A stretch of 64,000 nucleotides of DNA from Flavobacterium sp. NKUCC04_CG (GTDB lineage: Bacteria > Bacteroidota > Bacteroidia > Flavobacteriales > Flavobacteriaceae): assembly GCF_019345525.1 (NCBI RefSeq), contig NZ_JAHKRA010000003.1, forward strand, positions 186,001 to 250,000, written 5' to 3'. Within the stretch, counting starts at the first letter, position 1. The number at the start of each line of letters is the position of its first letter. Below the pieces are notes generated by a model. The model searched no databases. It had not been told where the DNA came from and saw only the letters and a program-made list of their open reading frames with translations. Made by a program: the position numbers and the translations under genes. This document shows positions 25,703 through 34,337 of the stretch, in pieces.

Positions 25703-26749
25703 ATGGACTTACAAATAAAACTAAAAGCTCTCGCAGAAAAGATTGCGTTATTAAAAGATAAAATCGAAACCGAAGAATCGACCAAACATGCTTTTATACT
25801 TCCTTTTATCAATATATTGGGTTACGACACTTTTAACCCATTAGAAGTCGTTCCGGAGTTCACGGCTGATTTAGGTCTTAAAAAAGGTGAAAAAGTCGAT
25901 TATGCAATTTTTCAAAATGGCGAACCTATTTTAATTATAGAATGTAAAAATTGGAACAAGGAGTTAACGACACATAATTCCCAATTATTCCGATATTTTC
26001 ATGTAACCAAAACCCGTTTTTCCTTATTAACCAATGGCATCAAATATCAGTTTTTTACCGATTTAGAGGCTAAAAACATTATGGATGACAAACCATTTTT
26101 GGAATTTGACATTACCAATCTAAAGGATTCAACAATCAATGAAATAGCGAAATTTCACAGCTCCAATTTCGATGTCAATAAAATCATCACCAATGCCAGT
26201 GATTTAAAATACACTCAGGAAATCAAAAACCTAATTGAAAAAGAATTAGAATCCCCTACACATGAGTTTGTTCGCTTTTTTGCAGGCAGAGCATATAGCG
26301 GACGGTTAACCGAAAAGGTTTTAATAGAATTCACTGATTTAGTGAGTAAAGCCTTTGCTCAAATCATAAGTGAAAGTGTCAATAATCGTTTAAATGCCGC
26401 TCTAAAAAAAGAGGAAGCAAAACAACTAGACGAAGTTGTGGATCATCCTGAAATTAATAAAGTAGAAACTACAGACGAAGAATTAGAAGCCTTTAGAATC
26501 GCTGTAGCTATACTACGTCGAAACATCAATATTGAAAGAATAGTACCTCGTGACACCCAGTCGTATTTTGGAGTTTTACTAGACGACAACAATAGAAAAC
26601 CCTTATGTCGCTTCCACTTTAACGGAAACAAAAAATACTTAGGTCTCTTTGACGAAAACAAACTTGAAAAGAAATATTTGATAGAAGATTTAAATGAAAT
26701 ATACCAATATGAGGAAGAGCTATTAAAGAGCATTGCTATCTACGAATAG
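25703..26749 (+). CDS. Orphan HsdR_N (type I restriction enzyme R N-terminal) nuclease-like protein
   Basis: A 348-residue protein. Residues about 25-140 match the N-terminal nuclease domain of type I restriction R subunits: FILPFINILGYDTFNP, VDYAIF (metal-binding Asp) and ILIIECKNW (the ExK of the PD-(D/E)xK motif), followed by QLFRYFHVTKTRFSLLTNG. The helicase domains of HsdR are missing. The C-terminal half (about 230-348) holds a coiled region and a mixed fold of unknown type. No hsdM or hsdS gene is nearby. Such stand-alone proteins are widespread; a DNA-cleaving or defence role is inferred from the domain only. Confidence 0.85.
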   Translation: MDLQIKLKALAEKIALLKDKIETEESTKHAFILPFINILGYDTFNPLEVVPEFTADLGLKKGEKVDYAIFQNGEPILIIECKNWNKELTTHNSQLFRYFHVTKTRFSLLTNGIKYQFFTDLEAKNIMDDKPFLEFDITNLKDSTINEIAKFHSSNFDVNKIITNASDLKYTQEIKNLIEKELESPTHEFVRFFAGRAYSGRLTEKVLIEFTDLVSKAFAQIISESVNNRLNAALKKEEAKQLDEVVDHPEINKVETTDEELEAFRIAVAILRRNINIERIVPRDTQSYFGVLLDDNNRKPLCRFHFNGNKKYLGLFDENKLEKKYLIEDLNEIYQYEEELLKSIAIYE

Positions 26750-26850
26750 CTCATTTTCCATCAAAAAATACTTCCTTATAAATCCAAAACCATTCTTATA
26801 GTAAATTAGAGAATGGTTCATTTTTCACCACTAAGACCTTCCAAGTCTTA

Positions 26851-26940
26851 ACACCTGCAAGTACATAAGTCATTACTTTACAGTAAGTAGAGTACATCTT
26901 ACAAAACAGGCCACCTCTACTTATGAGATGACCTGTTTTT
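26851..26940. repeat. Dispersed repeat, second copy
   Basis: Shares with 18826-18910 the words ACACCTGCAA, ATAAGTCATTA and AAAACAGG in the same order, ending in a hairpin. Similarity outside these words is weak. Confidence 0.45.
26903..26940 (-). terminator. Terminator between the HsdR_N-like gene and dgt
   Basis: A 15-position stem (26903-26917 with 26925-26939). As plus-strand RNA it has two C-A mismatches; as minus-strand RNA both become G-U pairs, so it is best suited to terminate dgt. T runs exist on both sides. Confidence 0.7.
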
Positions 26941-26962
26941 TTTACTTTAAATTATTAATTTT

Positions 26963-28303
26963 TTAAGCCGTCACTTTAATCGTTCTATATAATTCTAAAG
27001 CTTTACCGTCGGTCAACATGGAAACAAAATGGCAAATATGCATCAATCGATCATAAACCGTTTGATTTTCCACCAAATATTTCTCTGGCAAAAGTTTTAA
27101 CATCAACGAATCGTAATGCGTTTCTTCTCCATAAAAAGAATTATTATAAGCCGTACAAAAGTGGTCCAATAAGGTGTGAATTACCTGATATCCCACCACT
27201 TCTTTTTCGATAACCTCCTTACTTTGATATACTTTATTTACACTAAGTGCAATCAAATCTTTCATCTGCGCTACATAAGCGCACTTATCCATAAGCGCAA
27301 ACGGAAAATCTCCCGCCATAATCTCAGACTCATTTTCTATAAAAATGCGAACCGCATCTTGAATCAAGCTTCCAATAGCCAAAGCTCTTAAATAACTCAC
27401 CCGATCTTCTGTACAAGAAAGTTGCGCATACTTTTGAGCATTGATACTGTTCTGAACAATTTTGATTAAAAACTCCAAAGCATGCTCCTCGGGAATCAAT
27501 CCCAAATTTATACCGTCTTCAAAATCGATAATTGTATAACAGATATCATCGGCCGCTTCTACCAGATAGGATAATGGATGTCTGTAAAACGCCATTTCAT
27601 CACGCTTTTTACGAATCAACCCCAAATCATCCGCCACTGCCAAAAAAGCTTCTTTATCGGCTTGGAAAAAGCCGTATTTTTTATCGCAAATATCACGAGT
27701 TGGTTTCTTAGGTAAACTCTCCTTAGGATATTTCATAAAAGCTCCGAGTGTAGCATAGGATATGCGTACCCCGCCCTCAATACCGGGTCTGGACTTAGTC
27801 AAAACCGAAAATCCATTGGCATTACCTTCGAAATCAATTAAGTCTTGCCATTCTTTTTCAGTCAACTCTTTTTGAAACACACTTCCTTTACCTCGCTTAA
27901 AAAAATCACCTATGGCTTTTTCTCCCGAATGTCCAAACGGAGGATTTCCAATATCATGTGCCAATGCAGCCGCAGCTACGATGGCGCCAAAATCGTTTAC
28001 TGTATAACCCAAATCCAGATCCAAATGCGGGTACTTGCGCAATATTTGCTGTCCAACCATACGTCCCAGCGAACGCCCTACAACAGAAACTTCCAAACTA
28101 TGCGTTAAACGCGTGTGCACGAAATCTGTTTTTGACAAGGGAATAACCTGTGTTTTGTCTTGTAAACTGCGAAAGGCCGATGAAAAAATGATTCGGTCGT
28201 AATCGACCTCAAAACCAATTCGGGTTTCATTCTCATCTTTTCTGTTTCGTTCTAAACGATCACCGTGCTTTTTTAAAGACAACAGTTTTTCCCATTTCAT
28301 CAT
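26963..28303 (-). CDS. dgt: Deoxyguanosinetriphosphate triphosphohydrolase (dGTPase)
   Basis: Hydrolyses dGTP, or dNTPs in general, to the nucleoside and triphosphate, in the cytoplasm. The 446-residue HD-domain protein shows FVHTRLTHSLEVSVVGR (first metal-binding His), AALAHDIGNPPFGHSGE (the HD pair) and LVEAADDICYTIIDFEDG (last Asp). The N-terminus GDRLERNRKDENETRIGFEVDYDRIIFSSAFR is typical of the family. Homologues can act as dNTP-pool regulators or limit phage replication; here ribonucleotide reductase is encoded 2.2 kb away on the same strand. Confidence 0.95.
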   Translation of the reverse strand: MMKWEKLLSLKKHGDRLERNRKDENETRIGFEVDYDRIIFSSAFRSLQDKTQVIPLSKTDFVHTRLTHSLEVSVVGRSLGRMVGQQILRKYPHLDLDLGYTVNDFGAIVAAAALAHDIGNPPFGHSGEKAIGDFFKRGKGSVFQKELTEKEWQDLIDFEGNANGFSVLTKSRPGIEGGVRISYATLGAFMKYPKESLPKKPTRDICDKKYGFFQADKEAFLAVADDLGLIRKKRDEMAFYRHPLSYLVEAADDICYTIIDFEDGINLGLIPEEHALEFLIKIVQNSINAQKYAQLSCTEDRVSYLRALAIGSLIQDAVRIFIENESEIMAGDFPFALMDKCAYVAQMKDLIALSVNKVYQSKEVIEKEVVGYQVIHTLLDHFCTAYNNSFYGEETHYDSLMLKLLPEKYLVENQTVYDRLMHICHFVSMLTDGKALELYRTIKVTA

Positions 28304-28372
28304 ATATTATATTTTATCTATTTTTAAAATAGTGCTTTTTCTCTTTCGAAACTCAACTATTCAGCTACGCTT

Positions 28373-29074
28373 TTATAAAACCGCTAATTGACTATTAATG
28401 ATATTGCTTTTCACCGATTTGAATATTTGATTTTTAGCTTCTGCAAATGACACCTCATACAAACGCTGCATCTCACGAAACTCTAGCGGGTATTTTGAGA
28501 GCATGTTGTCGTAATAATCATCTAAGACCTCATTGGAAGGCGAAGTGTACTCTAATTGAAGCTCAAATCGACGCACAAGTGCCGGATCAATCATCTGTAT
28601 TTGATTGGTAGCTGCCATAAGTATGGATTTTTGTGGAAAACCATCAATCAACTGCAAGATGGCGTTGACCACACGTTTCATTTCACTATTATCCTTGTTG
28701 TCGTAATCGCGAATTTGTCCTAAGGAATCAAATTCATCAAAAAACAAAACGGCACTCTCGTACTGTATCTCTCGAAATAAACCTTCAATATTTTTAGCGG
28801 TTTCACCCAATTTAGACGAAACAATAGTCCCTAAATTTACGATGATTAATTTCTTGTCAAGATGTTTTGCAATTGCCTTTGCTGTCATGGTTTTACCACA
28901 ACCCGTCTGTCCATATAAAAGAATTTTATTGGATACCGGTAGATCATATTGCATCAGTATATCGCGAAACTGATATTCCTTGAGAAACTGATCTATTTGA
29001 CTGGCTACACCATCATTAAATACAACATCATTTAATTGTATTTGGCTTCGATCGATAAAAAAAAGAGCACTCAT
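28373..29074 (-). CDS. Small AAA-family ATPase
   Basis: From the ATG at 29074 the protein has 233 residues (MSALFFIDRSQ); the longer frame starts with GTG only a few bases from the -7 element. It is a single AAA module: Walker A GQTGCGKT, Walker B AVLFFDEFDS, sensor-1 MAATNQ and the arginine-finger region PALVRRFE. The short N-terminus (about 40 residues) has no recognisable adaptor domain, and the C-terminal helical lid is about 50 residues. Such stand-alone AAA ATPases remodel proteins; the partner is unknown. It has its own promoter. Confidence 0.85.
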   Translation of the reverse strand: MSALFFIDRSQIQLNDVVFNDGVASQIDQFLKEYQFRDILMQYDLPVSNKILLYGQTGCGKTMTAKAIAKHLDKKLIIVNLGTIVSSKLGETAKNIEGLFREIQYESAVLFFDEFDSLGQIRDYDNKDNSEMKRVVNAILQLIDGFPQKSILMAATNQIQMIDPALVRRFELQLEYTSPSNEVLDDYYDNMLSKYPLEFREMQRLYEVSFAEAKNQIFKSVKSNIINSQLAVL

Positions 29075-29097
29075 AACATTACTTGTTTTAATATACA

Positions 29098-29128
29098 CAA
29101 ATATAATCAGAATATATACTGATTACAA
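29098..29128 (-). promoter_or_regulatory. Promoter for the AAA ATPase gene
   Basis: Minus-strand TTG (29128-29126), a 20-base spacer and TATATTTG (29105-29098) match the Bacteroidota consensus. The -33 overlaps the end of the MBL hydrolase gene. Confidence 0.65.
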
Positions 29129-29875
29129 ATTCAATTTATTAGGATTCCACAATGGAAATTCGGTATCGTGATAAAAGAGAAAAGTCCAATTTTGCGCTAT
29201 AGCACGTTTTAAAAAATCACTGCGCAAATCGCGCGTTTTTTTTCCATCATAATCATACTTTCCAACCATACTGTTTTTTACAAAAAACAATTGAGGTGCT
29301 ACATCGGCCCCATAAAAAAACCTTTGTTCGCCTTCTGTAAACCAAAATACTTGATGGTATGGACTATGTCCACCTGTAACTTCATAAGTGATACCGTCCA
29401 TAATCGAGCCCGAATTCTCTGTCATCAGAAAAAACCGAGAATCCCCATGTATTCGATTTAGCACTTCCAAATCATAAGACTGATGTTGTTGCTGTAAAGC
29501 ATACTCCAATTCTCTTTGCTGAATATAGTAGGTGGCCTTGGAAAAAGTCAAAGGTGCCTCGGCACCCGCAGACGCAAAAATACCTCCGATATGATCTCGA
29601 TGTAAATGCGACAACAATACTTTAGTTACCTGTTCTGCACTATAACCCGCTTGTTTAATATTCTCAACCAATTGCAAATTGCCTCCGCTCATTTGCCCCA
29701 AACCAGTATCTACCAGCACTACATCATTTCTTAAAATGATTAAAAAAGGTTGCACAGCCAATAAAAAACTTCCACGTTCTCGATCAGACAAGATATCTTT
29801 TTTCTTATCAAATGGTAAAAAAGCTTTTGAATTCCCCACAGAGAACACGCCCTCACAAAGTGTAATTATTTTCAC
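29123..29875 (-). CDS. MBL-fold metallo-hydrolase
   Basis: A 250-residue member of the metallo-beta-lactamase superfamily. SHLHRDHIGG is the HxHxDH zinc motif; VVLVDTGLGQ precedes it, and GHSPYHQVFW and YGADVAP supply the later ligands. The start is a GTG at 29875, with no better ATG. Members of this fold hydrolyse diverse compounds (lactones, glutathione thioesters, phosphodiesters), so the substrate cannot be named. Downstream is the AAA ATPase; the small gene upstream is followed by its own terminator. Confidence 0.88.
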   Translation of the reverse strand: MKIITLCEGVFSVGNSKAFLPFDKKKDILSDRERGSFLLAVQPFLIILRNDVVLVDTGLGQMSGGNLQLVENIKQAGYSAEQVTKVLLSHLHRDHIGGIFASAGAEAPLTFSKATYYIQQRELEYALQQQHQSYDLEVLNRIHGDSRFFLMTENSGSIMDGITYEVTGGHSPYHQVFWFTEGEQRFFYGADVAPQLFFVKNSMVGKYDYDGKKTRDLRSDFLKRAIAQNWTFLFYHDTEFPLWNPNKLNL

Positions 29876-29906
29876 TATATATTTTTTGCAGCATTATCCA
29901 AATAAA

Positions 29907-29935
29907 AAAACAGCCCCGAAAAGCTGTTTTGTTTT
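29907..29935 (-). terminator. Terminator of the 80-residue gene
   Basis: AAAACAGC (29907-29914) pairs with GCTGTTTT (29923-29930) around an 8-base loop; the minus strand continues in a T run, just after the stop codon of the upstream small gene. Confidence 0.7.
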
Positions 29936-29944
29936 AATCATTAT

Positions 29945-30187
29945 TTACGAGAACATCTCACGATCCTCGTCTCTAACCAAGAAAAATTTCATCGATTTTT
30001 TCGGGTAGGTTTCGTAGCTCTTATCGCTAGGATTAGCAATTACGGTTTTGATACTGATTTTATCTCCCAATTTAAATTCGGATTCGACTTGTTTATAATC
30101 TAATAGATAAGGACCACAGAAATAATTTCCATTTTCATCTTTTTCAATGATTCCTTGAAAAATTCCTTTTTTAGTGTCTTTTTGCAT
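29945..30187 (-). CDS. Small conserved-looking protein, 80 residues
   Basis: Not recognised. The protein (MQKDTKKGIFQGIIEKDENG...) is charged, lacks a signal peptide and seems to be a small beta-rich cytoplasmic domain with short strands such as YFCGPYLLDY and DKISIKTVIANP. It has its own -7 element and a terminator, which supports a real gene. Confidence 0.7.
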   Translation of the reverse strand: MQKDTKKGIFQGIIEKDENGNYFCGPYLLDYKQVESEFKLGDKISIKTVIANPSDKSYETYPKKSMKFFLVRDEDREMFS

Positions 30188-30206
30188 TTTTTAATAATTT
30201 AAAGGA

Positions 30207-30214
30207 CAAAGATA
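30207..30214 (-). promoter_or_regulatory. -7 element for the 80-residue gene
   Basis: TATCTTTG on the minus strand matches TAnnTTTG and lies 20 bases before the start at 30187. No -33 TTG at a fitting distance was seen. Confidence 0.5.
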
Positions 30215-30439
30215 CAAAGAATTTAAATTGTTATGGAATTCGATTTAGTAAATAGTGATAGACCCATATCATTAGTCATCACTATGCGATAAAATAAATC
30301 TTGCCCCGCCTATACACCCCCTCAGCTGCCAATTTGAGAAACATACTTCCTTAGCGAGCAACAACCGAGATCCATGATGTTTAAATCCAAATAGAAGCCG
30401 GAGCTAAAATCGAAATAACAAATAAACACTTCCACAAAC

Positions 30440-30474
30440 AAAAAACGGAGGCTATCTTAAAAGACAGCCTCCGT
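30440..30474 (-). terminator. Terminator of nrdBA
   Basis: ACGGAGGCTATCTT (30445-30458) pairs with AAGACAGCCTCCGT (30461-30474). The single A-C mismatch of the plus strand becomes a G-U pair in minus-strand RNA, followed by TTTTTT. It lies 28 bases after the nrdA stop. Confidence 0.8.
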
Positions 30475-30501
30475 AATATATATAACAATTCAAAATTCAA
30501 C

Positions 30502-32916
30502 TTAAGAACCACACATTTCGCAATCATCAGGCTCGGCAGATTGAGCGTTTAAAATCATCGCTCTATAATCTTCTACGCTGATTGCCTCCACTTCAGCAGC
30601 TTTAGCCTGTGGTTTAGGAATACCCACTACAGGAACTTCTACTTTTTTATCGTTATTAAGTGTAAACTTAATCGCATCTACAGCCGATTTGGTTCTCAAA
30701 TAATACATACCCGTTTTTAATCCCGATTTCCATGCATAGAAATGCATCGAAGTCAATTTGGCATAATTTGCACCTTCCATAAACAGGTTTAACGATTGGG
30801 ATTGATCGATAAAATAACCTCTTTGTCGAGACATATCTATAATATCTTTCATACTTAACTCCCAAACGGTTTTATATAAATCGCGTATCTCTTGAGGCAA
30901 ATAATCCAAATGTTGGATTGACCCGTTAGAGCGCATAATCTCTTGTTTTAAATCTTCATTCCACAATCCCAAATCTACTAAATCGTGTAATAAGTGTTTA
31001 TTAACTACAATAAACTCTCCCGAAAGCACTCTTCGCGTATAAATATTTGAGGTATACGGTTCAAAGGCTTCATTATTTCCTAAGATTTGAGAAGTAGATG
31101 CTGTTGGCATTGGCGCTAACAACAAGGAGTTTCTAACACCATGCTCCATCACTTCCTTTCTCAAAGAAGCCCAATCCCAACGACCGCTTAAATCGGCATC
31201 TTTCATACCCCAAAGGTTATACTGAAATTCTCCTTGTGAAATAGGCGAGCCTTCAAAAGTAGAATATGGTCCTTCAATTTTCGCCATTTCCATAGAAGCA
31301 GTAACCGCAGCAAAATAAATCGTTTCAAAAATCTCTTGATTTAGAGCTTTGGCTTCATCACTTGTAAATGCCATACGCATTAAGATAAAAGCATCTGCCA
31401 ATCCTTGCACTCCTAGACCGACTGGTCTGTGGCGCATATTTGAATTTTCAGCCTCCTTAACTGGGTAATAGTTTCTATCGATTACTTTATTCAAGTTACG
31501 CGTAACTCTTTTAACCACATCGTATAAAGCTTGATGGTTGAATTGGCGGTTTTCAACAAACATCGGTAAAGAAATCGACGCTAAATTACAGACAGCTACT
31601 TCATCTTTAGAAGTAAACTCCATGATTTCTGTACACAAGTTTGACGAGCGAATAGTACCTAGATTCTTTTGGTTGGACTTGCGGTTCGCTGCATCCTTAT
31701 ACAACATATAAGGAGTACCCGTTTCCACTTGTGCCTCTAGAATTTTCTCCCACAATTCTCTTGCTTTGATCTTTCTTCTACCCTTGCCTGCCGCTTCGTA
31801 AGACATATACAAGGCGTCGAACTCTTCTCCATAAACATCTGCAAGACCCGGACATTCGTTTGGACACATCAAGGTCCACTCCGCATCTTCTTCAACGCGT
31901 TTCATAAACAAATCGTTGATCCATAGTGCTAAAAACAAATCACGTGCACGCATCTCTTCTTTACCGTGATTTTTTCTCAAGTCGATAAAGTCGTAAACAT
32001 CAGCATGCCACGGTTCAATATAAATAGCAAAACTTCCTTTTCTCTTACCTCCTCCTTGATCAACATATCTCGCGGTGTCGTTAAACACACGTAACATCGG
32101 TACGATACCATTGGAGGTTCCGTTTGTTCCGCGAATATAAGATCCAGTCGCCCTTACATTGTGAATAGAAAGACCTATTCCACCTGCAGATTGCGAAATT
32201 TGAGCAGTTTGCTTTAAAGTATCGTAAATCCCTTCAATACTGTCGTCCTGCATAGTCAATAAGAAACAAGAAGACATTTGCGGTTTTGGAGTACCGGAAT
32301 TAAATAAGGTTGGTGTAGCATGCGTAAAAAACTTCTTAGACATCAACTCATAGGTTTCTATAACCGAATCGATATCGTCTAAATGTATTCCTACCGAAAC
32401 ACGCATCAACATATGTTGCGGACGTTCGACAATTTTACCGTCAATTTTTAATAAATACGAGCGCTCTAAAGTTTTGAAACCAAAGAAATCGTAATTAAAA
32501 TCGCGTTGATAAATAATGGTCGAATCCAAACGCTCTGCATTTTTCATAATTACCTCGAATACATCATCGGCAATTAAGGGAGATTCTTGGTTTGTTCTCG
32601 GATTGATATATTTATACATATCAACGATGGTTTCCGAGAATGATTTTTTAGTGTTTTTATGCAAGTTGGAAACGGCAATACGCGCCGCTAACAAAGCATA
32701 ATCTGGATGCGAAACGGTCATGGATGCAGCGGTTTCAGCGGCAAGATTGTCTAACTCAGAAGTAGTCACTCCGTCGTATAAACCCTCAATAACACGCATG
32801 GCAACCTTAACTGGATCGACCAATTCATTCAATTCATAACACAATATTCTGATTCGGTCTGTGATTTTATCAAACATAACCGGCTCTCTTCTTCCGTCTC
32901 TTTTTACTACAAACAT
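30502..32916 (-). CDS. nrdA: Ribonucleoside-diphosphate reductase, alpha subunit
   Basis: The catalytic subunit of class I ribonucleotide reductase, which makes deoxynucleotides for DNA synthesis. The 804-residue protein begins with an ATP-cone allosteric domain ([19 protein letters not shown]). The barrel contains [19 protein letters not shown] with an active-site cysteine, NLCTEI with the radical-site cysteine and [15 protein letters not shown]. The C-terminal DCEMC supplies the cysteine pair that reduces the active site. It follows nrdB after 57 bases, so the two form one transcription unit with the beta subunit first. Confidence 0.97.
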   Translation of the reverse strand: MFVVKRDGRREPVMFDKITDRIRILCYELNELVDPVKVAMRVIEGLYDGVTTSELDNLAAETAASMTVSHPDYALLAARIAVSNLHKNTKKSFSETIVDMYKYINPRTNQESPLIADDVFEVIMKNAERLDSTIIYQRDFNYDFFGFKTLERSYLLKIDGKIVERPQHMLMRVSVGIHLDDIDSVIETYELMSKKFFTHATPTLFNSGTPKPQMSSCFLLTMQDDSIEGIYDTLKQTAQISQSAGGIGLSIHNVRATGSYIRGTNGTSNGIVPMLRVFNDTARYVDQGGGKRKGSFAIYIEPWHADVYDFIDLRKNHGKEEMRARDLFLALWINDLFMKRVEEDAEWTLMCPNECPGLADVYGEEFDALYMSYEAAGKGRRKIKARELWEKILEAQVETGTPYMLYKDAANRKSNQKNLGTIRSSNLCTEIMEFTSKDEVAVCNLASISLPMFVENRQFNHQALYDVVKRVTRNLNKVIDRNYYPVKEAENSNMRHRPVGLGVQGLADAFILMRMAFTSDEAKALNQEIFETIYFAAVTASMEMAKIEGPYSTFEGSPISQGEFQYNLWGMKDADLSGRWDWASLRKEVMEHGVRNSLLLAPMPTASTSQILGNNEAFEPYTSNIYTRRVLSGEFIVVNKHLLHDLVDLGLWNEDLKQEIMRSNGSIQHLDYLPQEIRDLYKTVWELSMKDIIDMSRQRGYFIDQSQSLNLFMEGANYAKLTSMHFYAWKSGLKTGMYYLRTKSAVDAIKFTLNNDKKVEVPVVGIPKPQAKAAEVEAISVEDYRAMILNAQSAEPDDCEMCGS

Positions 32917-32973
32917 GGGCTTACTTTTTTATGTTTATGACCGAAGTCACTAGCGAATATCTTTTACTGTGGA

Positions 32974-33954
32974 CTAAAAATCAGCGTCGAAGCTAATTTT
33001 TCCGTCGTTATCATCTTTACTACTAATCACCCCTGCTTTTTGATATTCAGAAACGCGCTTCTCAAAGAAATTGGTTTTCCCTTGTAAAGAAATCATGTCC
33101 ATAAAATCAAAAGGATTAGTTACATTATACTCTCTTTCACATCCCAACTCCACCAACAATCTGTCTGCGACAAATTCTAAATACTGTGTCATTAACACGG
33201 CATTCATTCCGATTAAACTCGCTGGTAAAGATTCCGTAATAAATTCTCTTTCAATATTTAAAGCATCAACTAAAATCTCTCTAATGCGCTCTTTAGAAAC
33301 CTTATGTACCAAATGATTGTTGTGCAAATGCACAGCAAAATCACAATGAACCCCCTCGTCACGAGAGATTAACTCGTTAGAAAAAGTTAATCCTGGCATT
33401 AAGCCTCTTTTCTTTAACCAAAAAATAGAACAAAATGCCCCTGAAAAGAATATGCCCTCTACTGCAGCAAACGCGATTAAACGCTCTGCAAAAGAATCGG
33501 ATTCAATCCATTTTAAAGCCCAATCTGCCTTTTTCTTAATCGCTGGAAATATATCTATCGCTCTAAAAAGATGGTCTTTTTCCTCTTCATTTTTCACATA
33601 AGTGTCAATCAATAACGAATAGGTTTCGCTATGAATATTCTCCATCATGATTTGAAATCCATAAAAAAACTTCGCTTCTGGATACTGCACTTCATTGACA
33701 AAATTCTCGGCCAAATTCTCGTTTACAATTCCGTCCGAAGCAGCAAAAAATGCTAAAATATGCTTGATGAAATAGCGCTCATCATCATTTAATTTATTAT
33801 TCCAATCGCTAAGATCTTGATGTAGGTCTATTTCCTCTGCGGTCCAAAAACTTGCTTCCATTTTTTTATACCAATCCCATATATCGTGATGCTTGATTGG
33901 AAAAATAACGAATCTATTTTTATTCTCAGTTAAAATGGGCTCTTGAAAAGACAT
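32974..33954 (-). CDS. nrdB: Ribonucleoside-diphosphate reductase, beta subunit
   Basis: A 326-residue ferritin-like subunit that generates the radical. [13 protein letters not shown] holds an early metal-ligand acid, ENIHSETY provides Glu105, His108 and the expected radical Tyr112 in the same spacing as in E. coli, and [11 protein letters not shown] gives the last Glu and His. The tyrosine is present, so this looks like a standard tyrosyl-radical class I enzyme. It is the first gene of nrdBA; the long upstream gap contains two DnaA-box-like sites. Confidence 0.95.
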   Translation of the reverse strand: MSFQEPILTENKNRFVIFPIKHHDIWDWYKKMEASFWTAEEIDLHQDLSDWNNKLNDDERYFIKHILAFFAASDGIVNENLAENFVNEVQYPEAKFFYGFQIMMENIHSETYSLLIDTYVKNEEEKDHLFRAIDIFPAIKKKADWALKWIESDSFAERLIAFAAVEGIFFSGAFCSIFWLKKRGLMPGLTFSNELISRDEGVHCDFAVHLHNNHLVHKVSKERIREILVDALNIEREFITESLPASLIGMNAVLMTQYLEFVADRLLVELGCEREYNVTNPFDFMDMISLQGKTNFFEKRVSEYQKAGVISSKDDNDGKISFDADF

Positions 33955-34337
33955 ACTATATTGATTATGAAGATTAAAAAAAAAACTAATTCGAAGAATC
34001 GAACTCTTACAAAGATTGTCATTTTTATTGTCAATAGAAAGTTTAAAATCCTAAAACTTATTCACAAAAAAGGTAAGTTGTTAACAATGTGTAAAAATGA
34101 AATTTCATAGAGCTTAAAAAATCAAAACCCTGTAAATCAACTAGTTATATATTTGTTTTTTTAAGTATAAAACAAGTGCAAACCTCTGTAAATACTACTT
34201 GCCACAAGGTTTTACAACCGCCAAAACCACTCGGTTATTTAAGCCCAATCAACCAAACTTGACCTCTATGATTTGCGATTAAATACCCTTAATAGTCACC
34301 GCACTAAAATGTAGTGTTCACTTAAAAACACCTAATC
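33955..34337. other. Upstream region of nrdBA with two candidate DnaA boxes
   Basis: 383 AT-rich bases without a gene. TTATTCACA at 34058-34066 (plus) and TTTTACACA at 34096-34088 (minus) both fit the DnaA-box pattern TTWTNCACA and face each other 21 bases apart, about 100-140 bases before nrdB. The remaining sequence holds an isolated plus-strand TATATTTG (34148-34155) with no gene behind it. Confidence 0.45.

Larger units (their letters stand above)
30188..30501. other. Gap between nrdA and the 80-residue gene
   Basis: 314 bases. It holds the -7 element of the small gene at its left and the nrdA terminator at its right (30445-30474). I see nothing recognisable in 30215-30440. Confidence 0.5.

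Noticed and set aside
34148..34155. Plus-strand TATATTTG upstream of nrdB
   Set aside because: No plus-strand gene follows and no -33 TTG precedes it; chance match in AT-rich sequence.
33955..34337. Replication origin
   Set aside because: Only two DnaA-like boxes, no dnaA, dnaN or GC-skew evidence; regulation of nrdBA is the simpler reading.
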